Below are positions 44,327-54,225 of a stretch of 64,000 nt of DNA, in pieces. The notes under the pieces were generated by a model, which was not told the DNA's origin, did not search any database, and saw only the letters and a program-made list of their open reading frames with translations. The position numbers were made by a program, and so were the translations under genes. Each line of letters starts with the position of its first letter. Within the stretch, counting starts at the first letter, position 1. Source of the stretch: Pedinophyceae sp. YPF-701 (lineage: Eukaryota; Chlorophyta; Pedinophyceae); contig CAJZHL010000017.1 of assembly GCA_916048055.1 (NCBI GenBank), forward strand, positions 62,001-126,000, in the 5' to 3' direction.

Positions 44327-44644
44327 CGGCGCGGCGTCGTTTGCGCAGCATACGGGGGGGCGTTGGGCCTGGAGTCTGGCTGGGCGAGGGGGGGGCGTCG
44401 GGCGGCTTGATGATCGTCGCTAGGCGACAGAAGGGGCCGCGAACAGATACAGCGGCACAAGAACGTCAGGGCGCAGTACGTGACGTGCGTCGTGAACCCC
44501 CGGAACTCTCGTAGCGAGCTGGTTCAGCTGGGCCTGAGTTGAATCCTCGCGCTCAAAGCGAGGAGGAGCGGCACGCAGTACCTCAACGGACTGTGACCAC
44601 CGAGAACCGTCGCAGATATACCTCGTATCCCGTCGTTCGTCCTC
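44327..44644. promoter_or_regulatory. Divergent region with conserved 141-bp upstream block, copy A
   Basis: 318 bp between the coiled-coil gene and tandem gene A. Bases 44406-44546 align without gaps to 46597-46737 upstream of gene B with roughly ten differences, including GAACAGATACAGCGG and CCCCCGGAACTCTCGTAGCG. Conservation could reflect a promoter/5' leader or simply recent duplication. Confidence 0.5.
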
Positions 44645-45591
44645 ATGCAGGCGTCGGGCTTGTACCTCGAGCTCGTTGATGAGCAGGGGAGCTACATCGA
44701 GACGGTGGAGAGCGGGGGGAAGGTGTACGCGATCGGGCGGCCTGGCAAGTCGTTTCAGGTGGAGTGCGGGCTGCTGGACGGCACGACGGGGGGGCCGTGG
44801 GTGGTTCACGCACGTGTTTCGGGCCAGAGTACCAGAATGAAGTTGGTAAGCGACGAGCTGGGCATCGATGCGGAGCAGATACATGGGTCACCGTGCAGGA
44901 GTGCGACGGGAACACGTCCTGCCCTCACTTGATTCGGTTGCTAGTCGTGGTAGCGCGAGCGAATGCCAAAGCTATCATCCCCTGGCGCCGTTCCGCGTGT
45001 CCATCGCGCTTGCAGTTCTTGGGCGACAACTGGCGGAAGACCACGTTCCAGGGCTTCCTCACACACACGACAGCTGCGGACGCTGCTGGCACCCGTCAGT
45101 ACACTTACAACAGCTTCGAGTTCGCTGCTGCCGTGGACGGAGAGGGCAGGAACGGTGGCTCGGAGGCGGGCCAGCCGGACAACGCGGGGCTGGTGGAGGT
45201 GTCCGTTTACAAAGCCGAAACGTATCCGTGCCCGCTTGTTCACGGCGGACAGCACTGCCCCAAATGCAGCAAGTCGACTGACTACACCAAGCCCGTCCTG
45301 ACCGCGCGGAAGGGCAACGGCGGTCCGGAGAAGAAGTTCTTCCAGAAGCCTTCCTTGGGCGTCAAAGCGGGGGTCAGCAAACAGGCCTCAGGCACGAGAC
45401 ACGCAAGGCACGTGCATTCCAGGAGCGTTGGCGAGCCGGTGGTGCTGCGGATCCAGTGCGAGACGCGGTCGTGTCTGGAGCTGCGGGGCATCCTCGAGCG
45501 GCCCCCCCCGGCGCCCCGCGCCGTCGCCCGCAACACCACCGGCAGGGCCGTGGGGGAGGACGTGAAGCCAGTGATCTACATCCTGGACTGA
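44645..45591 (+). CDS. Tandem unknown family, member A
   Basis: Exons 44645-44845 and 45016-45591 (donor GTAAGC, phase 0) encode 258 aa. The family layout is an N-terminal beta-rich-looking part, LYLELVDEQGSYIETVESGG then GKVYAIGRPGKSF; a middle with QYTYNSFEFAAAVDG and GLVEVSVYKAETYPCP; a Cys pair (QHCPKCSK); the basic motif KKFFQKPSLGVKAGVSK; then VVLRIQCETRSCLELRGILE, a Pro/Ala spacer and the invariant ending PVIYILD. There is no signal peptide or membrane helix. I recognise no named family; the N-terminal part recalls the loosely defined beta-sandwich domains of unknown function seen in fungi and algae, which is only an impression. This copy has a divergent exon-2 start (FLGDNWRKTTFQGF) against B and C. 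Confidence 0.75.
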
Positions 45592-46762
45592 GGCGCGGAG
45601 GCAGGGAGAGGGAGGAGGAGGCGGGACGGGCCGTGGCGGGCGAGGAAGGCGGGCGGGCGCGCGACGCGCGCATGGCGGCGGAGGGATGACAACGACAAGC
45701 TAGCGCAGGTATAAGATATGAACATGAATGACGCGCAGAACGAGGGCACGCGGCGGCGTGCTGTGCGCCGGCGGGGCGCGCTCGAGAGCAGTGGATGCGA
45801 GCATGGCGCCGCGCAGGGGCTGATGATGTGACACGACACGTGTGTCATTTCGCGCTGCTGCGTCAAGACCGCGAGGTCTGCTGCGACCGCTGTGGCACCC
45901 GACGGGCTCGAGCGAGGCGCCGCGGCGGGCACGTGCACGGCGCTGCGATCAGCCTGCCCGCTGTGCACGGACTACGCCGCGTCCGCGCGCACCGCTCGCC
46001 GTCGCTCCCCCGGCCCTGATACCCCCGGGGTCGCGGGACGAGGCGAGCGGAGCACATCCCACGCCCGCGTCGTCCACGGTCCGCCGCGCTGGATCAAACC
46101 CCTTGTCATGCCTGTCATGTGGTAGCGGTCCTGGGCTGGCGCCCCCTGATCCGCGCCAGGGGCCCCTACGATGCGCAGCGCCAGCTCGCGGCCACCCCTG
46201 CCTCCGGCGACCAGCCCCGGCTCTCTCGGCGAGGATGAGGGTGCCTCGCCCAGGGTTTTCGTGTCCAGCGGTAGCGCAGCGACCGTCGGCACACTTCACG
46301 GGCCGTTTGGGATGGTGGGAGGGCCTCGGCCGCCCCTGCCTGCGCCGGCCGCGGTGCAATCCGGTCTGTGAGTCTGAGTCTGAGTCTGAGTGTGCATCAG
46401 CGCTGCACTAGTTGTTGTGTGCGCAGGACGGCGCCCGCAACGACGCCGGCCCCGAATGTGGCGGGCGGCGGGGCGCACGGTCGGACGTTGGCGTTCGCGC
46501 GGCGCAGAGGCGGGCGTTTGGCCTGGAGTCAGCTGGTGGCGGTATGTCTGGCTGAGCGACTCGCTGCGAGGGGGGACGTCGGGCGGCTTCAAGCCGCTTG
46601 ATGACCGTCGCTTGGCGACACAAGGGGCCGCGAACAGATACAGCGGTACAAGAACGACAGGGAGCAGTACGTGACGAGCGTCGTGAACCCCCGGAACTCT
46701 CGTAGCGAGCGGGTTCAGCTGGGCCTTGGTTGAATCCCCTCGGCGCCACGGCGTCGGGCAGG
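45592..46762. other. Duplicated spacer between tandem genes A and B
   Basis: 1171 bp. Its first about 240 bp match the 3' flank of gene B (for example AGGTATAAGATATGAACATG at 45707 and 47808), and its last part carries the 141-bp block copy B (46597-46737). A GAGTCT hexamer is repeated around 46370-46392. No gene is supported. Confidence 0.6.
46597..46737 (+). repeat. Conserved 141-bp upstream block, copy B
   Basis: Ungapped match to 44406-44546. Both copies end shortly before the start codon of a family member and contain the short inverted repeat CTCGTAGCGAG. Confidence 0.8.
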
Positions 46763-47683
46763 ATGGCAGAGGGGTCGGGCTTCTACGCACGACTTGTGGA
46801 TGAGCAGGGCAGCTACATCGAGACGGTGGAGAGCGGGGGGAAGGTGTACGCGATCGGGCGGCCAGGCCAGGCTTTCACGCTGGAGTGCGGCCTGCTGGAC
46901 GGCACGAAGGGGGGGCCGTGGCAGGTGGGCGCAAGTGTTGCGGGAAAGGATGCGAACGTCCACTCGGTGAGTGACGATGCGGACGCGTTCACAGGAACTC
47001 TTGCCCCAGATTTCTCATGCCCCCCACACCGGCGGTTACTGTTTGCGTGTGCCCACGCACTGCGCGACTGACACGCTACCGCCGGCGCCGTCCCGCACGA
47101 CAATCGCTTGCAGACCTTGAGCAACACCAGTCGCACGTGGACTTGCAAGGGCTTCCTGTCGAACGCGACAGCACCAGATGCTGCCGGCAACCGTCAGTTC
47201 ACCTACGAAAGCTTCGAGTTCGCTGCTGCCGTGGACGGGCAGGACGCGAACGCCGGCCACGACGGTCAGGCCGGACCGACCGACCGCGGGGGGCTGGTGG
47301 AGGTCCGCTTTTCCAAAGCAGAGACTTGGGCATGCCCGCTCAGGAAAGGAAAGCACTGCCCCAGCTGCTCCAGGACGGCGGAGTATTCGAAGGCGGGCCT
47401 AGCAGCGCGGAAGGGCAGCGGCGGCCCGGAGAAGAAGTTCTTCCAGAAGCCCTCCCTGGGCGTCAAGGGGGGTGTCAGCAAACAGGTCCCGAACGCGATG
47501 GTCACGACGCATTCCAGGAGCGTTGGCGAGCCGGTGGTGCTGCGGATCCAGTGCGAGACGCGGTCGTGTCTGGAGCTGCGGGGCATCCTCGAGCGGCCCC
47601 CCGCGCCGCCCCGCGCCACCGCCCGCAACAACGGCAGGGGCGCGGGCGAGGACATGAAGCCAGTTATCTACATCCTGGATTGA
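46763..47683 (+). CDS. Tandem unknown family, member B
   Basis: Exons 46763-46966 and 47114-47683 (donor GTGAGT, phase 0) encode 257 aa; an in-frame ATG at 46730 is an alternative start. It shares with A the segments VDEQGSYIETVESGGKVYAI and SRSVGEPVVLRIQCETRSCL, the CETRSCLELRGILE and PVIYILD end, and KKFFQKPSLGVKGGVSK. The Cys pair is HCPSCSR. The middle reads SRTWTCKGFLSNATAPDAAG and RQFTYESFEFAAAVDGQD. The last about 80 bp of the conserved C-terminal block are nearly identical in DNA to A and C even at silent sites, while the middle has diverged, suggesting gene conversion or strong recent duplication. Function unknown. Confidence 0.78.
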
Positions 47684-48433
47684 GGCGAGGGGGCAGGGAC
47701 AAGGAGGAGGAGGCGGGGCGGGCCGTGGCGGACGAGGAAGGCAGGCGGGCGCGCGACGACGACGCGCGCGTGGTGGCGGAGGAACATAAAGCGAAACACA
47801 AGCGCTGAGGTATAAGATATGAACATGAATGACGCGCAGAACGAGGGCACGCGGCTCGCGGCGGCGTGCTGTGCGCCGGCGGGGCGCGCTCGCGAGCAGC
47901 GGGTGCGAGCATGGCGCCGCGCAGGGGCTGATGATGTGACGCGTACACATCTTGTTCTGGCAGCGCTTGCCTGTTGCGCTGCGGCGCCAAGACCGCGAGA
48001 TCTGCCGCAGCATCCGGCGGGCTCGAGCGAGGCGCCGCAGCGGCACGTGCACTGCGCTGAGATCAATGTGGTCGCTGCGCGAACTCACGTGCGCGGCACG
48101 CGTGCACCGTACGGTGCGTGCGCAGGACATCACCCGCAACGCGGGCGCCCCGAACGCGGCGCAGGCGGCCGAACGTGGGCGTTCGCGCGGCGCAGAGGCG
48201 GGCGTTCGGCCTGGAGTGGGCTGTTGGCGGTGTGTCGGGCTGGGCGGGGGGGTGTGTGCTAGCGATGTGGGGGAAGAGGAGGGGCGGCGGAGGGGCGCCG
48301 CGGAATGACTGTGAAGTGAGAAGATCGGGAGTGTGTAAGCCGCTCTGGAAACGTCGCCACGGGCGCTGTGGCTCGGCAACTGACTCCAAACAGAGAGCTG
48401 CTGCTTCCAGCCACCGCGCTCGAGGTGGCGAGG
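47684..48433. other. Duplicated spacer between tandem genes B and C
   Basis: 750 bp sharing its first part with the spacer after gene A and a later part (around 48133-48210) with 46437-46530. No gene is supported; an open frame starting in the shared block at 47819 is not conserved in the other copy. Confidence 0.55.
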
Positions 48434-49313
48434 ATGACCCACGCGGCTCAGGCTGGTGGCTTCTACATCGAGCTCCTCGACGAGCAAGGAGGAGGCTATC
48501 TAGAGACGGTGACGAGCGAGGGGAAGGTGTACGCGGTCGGCAGGCCCGGCCAGAGTTTCACGGTCGAATGTGGGCTTGCGGACGGCAGTTCTGGCGGTCC
48601 ATGGGTGGTCCAAGTCAGTGTTTCGGGGAGGGATGCCCTCGTCTCAGCGGTAAGCGGTTAACACCGTCGAAAGTTGCGCGCGGGCGACCGCTGCAGTCCG
48701 CGCCGTTGATGAGACGTTCTCTCCACCCACCCCCCGCTGCATGCAGGTGCTGCGCGCACCCGGTAGTACTTGGGTTTGTGAGGGCTTCCTGTCGAACTGG
48801 ACAGGGGCTGAAGGCGCTGGGGGCCGGCAATTCACGTACAAGAGCTTTGAGCTCTCGTCACCGGCCGAGGGTCAGGAGGCGAGGAGCGACGACGCCGAGG
48901 GGGGTGCGAGCGATCTCGCGGGGCTCGTGGAGGTCCGCTTTTACGAAGCAGAGACGTTCCCGTGCCCCCGTTTGCGCGGGAAGTATTGCCCAGACTGTGC
49001 CAGCACCGGGTGCGCCGAGACGAAGGCCGCTGCCGTGCGGAGGGCCAACGGCGGCGAGGAGAAGAAGTTCTTCCAGAAGCCCTCCCTGGGCGTCAAGGGG
49101 GGGGTCAGCAAAAAGGTCCAAGTGCACGGCGCCACCTCACACTTCAGAACCGCCGGCGAGCCGGTGGTGCTGCGGATCCAGTGCGAGACGCGGTCGTGTC
49201 TGGAGCTGCGGGGCATCCTCGAACGGCCCCCCGCGCCGCCCAGGTCCACCGGCGGCGGCAACGCTGGTGGCACAAAGGCCAAGGCAGCGCCGGTGATCTA
49301 CATCCTGGACTGA
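48434..49313 (+). CDS. Tandem unknown family, member C
   Basis: Exons 48434-48649 and 48747-49313 (donor GTAAGC, phase 0) encode 260 aa. It is the most diverged copy: GFYIELLDEQGGGYLETVTS, VYAVGRPGQSFTVECGLADG, STWVCEGFLSNWTGAEGAGG, FTYKSFELSS and LVEVRFYEAETFPCP align with A and B, the Cys pair is YCPDCAS, and GEEKKFFQKPSLGVKGGVSK, VVLRIQCETRSCLELRGILE and PVIYILD are conserved. The segment before VVLRIQ is FRTAGEP instead of SRSVGEP. The 141-bp upstream block of A and B is not evident here. All three genes keep one intron at the same place and phase, so the intron predates the duplications. Confidence 0.75.
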
Positions 49314-49703
49314 CGCAGGGGCGGACCGGTCGCAGCCGGGACCTGTATGGGTCGCAGATGGACGCGGCCTGGCGGAGCAAGGCGGGCGGTGGCACCGCGA
49401 GCGGCTTCCAGGCCGGAGACACACATGCAGTGCTCCCGCACGCAGCAGCGACGAGCGGAGGAACGACCGGCTGTGCGCCGACGGTGCAGGGCGCTCGCGG
49501 CGAGGCTGGGTAGGCGTGGCTGGGGTGAGTGCGGGCCTGTGCGCAAGGAGTTGTGAGGCTGCACGGCGGGAACGCCCTCGGTCGCCCTGCGTGGCACGTA
49601 GAGACATGTTGGCCCGATGCAGGAGCCGCGTTCCAACTGCTCAAGGCCACCTTGGGATGAGAACAGTTCAGGCGTAACACGCGAAAACCTCGACACGCGC
49701 CGA
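49314..49703. other. Convergent 3' region, tandem gene C / POP1
   Basis: 390 bp between stop codons; nothing recognisable. Confidence 0.4.
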
Positions 49704-52000
49704 TCACCACGCCGGGTGCACGACCGCGGGCCTCCGTATCCCGCCCCCGCACTGCACGTCCACCAGCAGCCCCGCACGATGCAGCCCGCCCCTGCGCCCC
49801 GCCGACTGCTCCCGCAGAAGCCCCACCAAACCACGCACTTGCATCACCCCCACCGCCGACCGCGGGAAGTGCAGCACGCCGGACAGCACGGCCCCGACAG
49901 CGCCGCGGTCCTCCTGTGCCTGGGCGCCGCCTGCGCTGGGCGCGAAGATCGGCGCACCACGCGCAGGGACGCCTTTGCCAAGCAGCGACACAGAGACATG
50001 GACGACGGCGCCCTGGTCCGCGAGAGCGGCGGGGCTAGCGTCGCTGTTGCAGGGCCGGAAGTGCCGGGGACTGTCGGGCCAGGCGTCGGCCGGCAAGCCC
50101 GCAGACGCGCACACGAGCCGCGTAGCAGCCCGACCTGACGTCAGCGCTGGCGACGCTGGAAGTGGGAGGTCGATCGGGGCCTGTGTGCTGCGCTCCCCGT
50201 CGCCAGACGCAGGGCCGTGGTAGAAGGGTGCGAAGTCGTCAGGGACGTGCGGCGCTCCGAGCATCGTGTGGCACCAGGCGTGCTCTTTCGTGCCAATCAC
50301 CCTCGCGCCTCTTCGCAGCGCCTCGAACACCGTCGGCGCCCACTGCACGGGCACCAGCACGTCCACCGTGGGCGGCCCAGCCGCGCCAAGCGATCCCGCG
50401 AGGAGCACAGCCGGGCACGTCGACGGGCGCAGGTCATCACTCCCCCCCACCGCAGGGGGGTCTAGCCACAGATGCCGTCGCTTCGCCGCGCGCCGGAACT
50501 CGCACGCCGCCGCAACAGAGCACGGCGGCACAGCGTCCTCGCTCGAGCCCAGCGCGTAGTCCAGCAGAACGCGCGCCTGCTGCGCCGACGGCCCGTCCCG
50601 GACACACGACGCCATGCGCGATGTCGCCTGCGCGAGCTTCCGCCGGGCCCCCGCGGTCATCGCGCCCTGCGGCGCCGCCTCCGTGGTCGGCGGGGCGACC
50701 GCCGCAGCTGCACGGCTGTCCATGAGCCGGCAGCCAATGGCGGCGCCGCCCGGGAGACGGAACGGCGCAGCTCCATCCTCCGTCCGGCGCGACGCAGCCT
50801 GCTTCAAGCGCCGCAGGTCCGCAACTGCGTCAGTGACGAGGCCCAGAGCTGCAGCTACAGCCGTGCGTCCAGCGAGGCGCAGGCGACCGAGTCTGTGCCC
50901 GGCATCGTGCATCGTCCCTCCGCAGTGCCCCGCTGCACGCAACGCCGCGCGCACGGCATCCCGCACCGCGGCGGCACAGCACGGGTGCGCGAGGAGGACC
51001 GCAGCGTGTGCGGCCGCGTCCGCGCCGTGATCCGGTCCCGCCCGCACCACGAACACCTCGGCGTGCCCAGCGAGGGTTCGAGCACGTGACGCAGGTGTGC
51101 TCGTGTCGCACGGGCTGCGGAACGGCAAGCGGGCCACCGCGCCGTCCCACAGGGTGCTGCCTCGGAGATCTTCGCCCGTTGCGGCGGCGAGGGCGCCGCG
51201 CAGGTCGGCGAGCGAGGGGCTCTGGATGATAATGGTGCGGGTGTGTGTGGCGTCGTGGAGCACGTGGCCCACGTCGAGGGAGCGCCGCACAGCCCTGCAG
51301 GAGCACCGCCGGGCGAGGTTCTCGTTCGCGGACCGGTCGGACGGAGTCGCGGGGCGGTGATGCGGCGATGGGGGTTGGCGGTGACGCGCCTGGTTCCGTG
51401 CTGCTTGCCGACCACGCACTCCGGTAGCACGAAGCCCCACTGGCGGACCATGCGGAAGCGCTTGGCGTGCCACGTGTGCGTCGCCAGGCGCAGCGCGCCC
51501 TGGTCGCGCCGGGCATCATCTTGTTGTTCGCCGCTCTGGTCGTTTGCTCGCTCATCCGCCGTACTCTGGCGTTCTCGCGGCACGGGCTCGCCCATGAGAC
51601 GCGCTATGTAGTCGTCTTGCAGGCGGGCTGGGCGGCGGCGCTCGTAGCGCGGCGCGGGCAGCTCGCGAGCGACCGCTGAGGGCAGCGCCGTGGTGGCCGC
51701 AGCTGCGTCGTCGCGCCCTCGGCCGCTGTTGAGGCGGCGAATCTTGCGCTTATGCTCCTCGACCTTCTCGATCTTGATGTTGGGGCGCCGCCTGTGCCGG
51801 TACGGGTTGTGGCTCGTCGCCCTGCGCCTCTGGTGCCGTGGCATGACGCCCAGAGGAGCGCCGCCCGCTGCTTCGAGCGCCTGCGCCAGCGCCATGATCT
51901 CAGGGGCGCGCGCTGCCGCAAACTGACCCACGTCGACCATTCGCGGCAGCAGCCCGTCCCAGCTGCCGTCGGGCGCCGGGGAAGTCATATGGCCGTCCAT
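49704..52000 (-). CDS. POP1: RNase P/MRP subunit POP1
   Basis: Two exons, 52000-51390 and 51294-49704, encode 733 aa. POP1 is the large protein of the RNase P and RNase MRP ribonucleoproteins that process tRNA and rRNA. The N-terminus has MVDVGQFAAARAPEIMALAQ, then the basic block RHQRRRATSHNPYRHRRRP and RLATHTWHAKRFRMVRQWGF, which is the diagnostic LPTHIWHAKRF motif. Exon 2 holds LHDATHTRTIIIQSP, and TVDVLVPVQWAPTVFEALRR followed by GARVIGTKEHAW is the POPLD domain. The protein ends RPAVVHPAW after a conserved-looking beta region. It is Ala-rich in the middle but has no obvious gap. The intron must use a GC donor (ACCAG/GCGCGT): only phase 2 fits the exon 2 frame, giving HGTRAVRRSL. It is divergent from AP2S1. 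Confidence 0.9.
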
Positions 52001-52485
52001 GGACGCGAATTGCCGGCTGTTGCGGGGACCGCAACGCCAGCAAAGCACATGGAGCAGTCCACACGACCGTCTCCCTGCCGCTGCCGGGCCCGGGCTCCAA
52101 TGCGGCCCGAACCGAGCTCTCTGGGGAGGTGCGAAAAGAGACGCCACCGCGGGGCAGTTTGGCCTCCGTTCGTGGCGCTGCTGATACCAGCACCGACGCG
52201 GGCGCGCCGCGGACATGCCCGCTTGTCCATCGCTGTTGTGTCGGCAAGAAATCCGTCCTCGGCCGTTTCGCAGCCTCAGGCGTGCTTGCGTGCTGCTCCC
52301 TGGAGCGCGTCCGCGGCTTGGGCGGCATCCCTGCGGTCGCTTTTCGTTTCCTCGAGAATCTGTGTGCGGCCAGTTGCGTGATCGTCAGGAGCGCAGTCGT
52401 CTCACGGATCAACGAGCGGACCGCAGGCTGGAGTCGGGGCGAGGCTCTGCTCAGAGGGCGAGGCGTGTCGTAGTCTCTGGGAGCC
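52001..52485. other. Divergent intergenic region, POP1 / AP2S1
   Basis: 485 bp between divergent start codons, likely a shared promoter region. No gene recognised. Confidence 0.4.
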
Positions 52486-53173
52486 ATGATTCGCTTCCTG
52501 CTGCTACAGAACCGGCAGGGGAAGACGCGCATAGCGAAGTGGTTCGTGCCACTCAAGGATGAAGAGAAGCGGCGCATAGAGGAGGAGGTCCACAAGGCGG
52601 TCACGAGCCGAGACAGCAAGATGGCAAACATCCTCGAGGTGCGCACCCTCAGGCCGGAAATGCGCATGCACAGTGCAGACAACCTTCTGACCTTCGTCTA
52701 GGGGCGCTGGAGCCTCGTATTCGTGCGGGTCCGACCACGCTTGACCGCCTTTTGCTCCTGTGCAGTATCAGTCCCACAAGCTCGTCTACAGGCGGTACGC
52801 TGGGCTCTTCTTTTCCATCTGCATCGAGTCCGCGGACAACGAGCTCGCCCACCTCGAGGCCATTCACTTGTTCGTCGAGATCCTCGACCACTACTTCGAC
52901 CAGGTACCGCCCAGACCCCAGGGCGCGACCACGACCACGCGGCCGCGCAAAGCGCCGATGCTCTGCCACCGCGGACCCGAGTCTCTCGCATACAGCGCAC
53001 TGAGGCGGCCCGTCGGTGCGGCCTGTGCGCAGGTGTGCGAGTTGGACCTGGTGTTCAACTTCCACAAGGTGTTTTTGATCCTCGAGGAGTTCGTGCTGGC
53101 CGGGGAGCTCCAGGAGACGTCGAAGAAGGCCATCCTGGAGCGGCTGGAGGAGCTGGACAAGGCCCCGGAGTAG
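52486..53173 (+). CDS. AP2S1: AP-2 complex subunit sigma
   Basis: Exons 52486-52638, 52766-52903 and 53033-53173, all phase 0, encode 143 aa; human AP2S1 has 142. The start [20 protein letters not shown] is the sigma-2 signature, followed by [57 protein letters not shown] and [20 protein letters not shown]. Sigma-2 is the small longin-fold subunit of the AP-2 adaptor, which links clathrin to cargo with dileucine motifs at the plasma membrane. Sigma-1 proteins start MI.F.L..SRQGK.RL.KW and would differ at NR and at FNFHK. No anomalies. Confidence 0.95.
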
Positions 53174-53316
53174 CTCCGCGGCGCCATCGTTGCGCACAGC
53201 CTTGCGGCGCATGTGATGCGTCCGACCACCGCGCGCGCGCTGATCCGTGTCGGGCGCTGACGTGCCCGCCTGCCCGCTGCGCAGCGGTGAGGTGGCAACG
53301 CTTTGGGCGTCCGCGG

Positions 53317-53369
53317 TTCGCTGACCTACAGGCACCCTCGCCGTGAGGATGCTTGAGCGACCGAAACGG
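53317..53369 (+). repeat. 53-bp dispersed repeat, copy 2
   Basis: Matches 732-784 (opposite strand) at 48 of 53 positions. It begins TTCGCTGACCTACAGGC. Confidence 0.7.
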
Positions 53370-53475
53370 CGGATCCGCGGACGTGCTCGTCCTGCGAATG
53401 TTACTGGCATGGCGAATCAGCGTGAGCAACGCACGCCATGTACCGTCCCGCCGCATATTCGAGAGTGTTGGTTCA

Positions 53476-53540
53476 CACACTTGTTCGAGGCCGTTCGAGG
53501 CCACACTTGTTCGAGGTCACACTTCGAGGCCACACGAGGC
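53476..53540 (+). repeat. Degenerate tandem repeat (CACACTTGTTCGAGGC)n
   Basis: Four shrinking copies of CACACTTGTTCGAGGC in a row, the last only CACACGAGGC. It is followed within 10 bp by AACCCTAAGGGTT, a near-palindrome of telomere-like sequence. Confidence 0.75.
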
Positions 53541-54225
53541 GTTAGTCTAACCCTAAGGGTTCGCATTCGTCGCGTCTCGGGGGACGGATGAGTGCGGATG
53601 AGGGTGAGCGAGTCACGGCAATGTCCCGACGGGTGGGGCAGGGAAGGAGGTTGAAACAGGGGGGGGGGGAAGTTCGAAGCGTTCACGGGGCGCGGAGGAG
53701 GTCCGGGCGGCGCTCTATGCGATGCCCGTGTGCGGTTGGAGGTCATCGAAGTCTGCTCATTGTGTCTAGTCTCCTCACGCACCCGCCAGATTCCTGCGAC
53801 GCAATGTCGCTGCCGGGAGTCCTCTGCCAGGATCCGGCGGTGTACATCGGTGGGTGCTCGCACGGATGTGTGTGAGCAGAGCAAGGCGGGGGGCGCCCTG
53901 CTCGTGGATTCGCGTCCTAGCGGGTCACCGTTCCATCAGCGGCCCGAGATGTCTTCAGTCCCCCCTGGGGTCGACTAGGGGAGGGAAAGGGGGGGTAGCG
54001 CGGGCCATTGCATACGCGCGAACGTACAGCGTCGCTAGTGTCGCCACGTGTGGGCGGAGGGAGTGACGGCACTGCATGTGGGGGGGGTTGCAGAGATGTA
54101 AGGAGCGCAGGTGGCGCTGCTGAGCGATCGCGGTGTCGAGATCGGGTTGAGCGGGGGGGTGGGGGGTGACGCACAATGTGCGCTGGATCAAGGGGCGGCG
54201 GGTGGTCATGCAGCGGCACGCCACG

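Larger units (their letters stand above)
53174..54225. other. Intergenic region with degenerate repeats
   Basis: 1052 bp between the AP2S1 stop and the OPR/RAP stop. It contains dispersed repeat copy 2 (53317-53369), a degenerate tandem repeat (53476-53540) and a telomere-like short palindrome (53549-53561). No gene. Confidence 0.5.

Noticed and set aside
46080-46125. GGTTTGATCC on the minus strand as a tRNA B box
   Set aside because: No matching A box or stem sequences at tRNA distances.
47819-48262. Open frame starting MNMNDAQNEGTR in the duplicated spacer
   Set aside because: The same start occurs after gene A but the frame diverges at once, so it is not conserved as protein.
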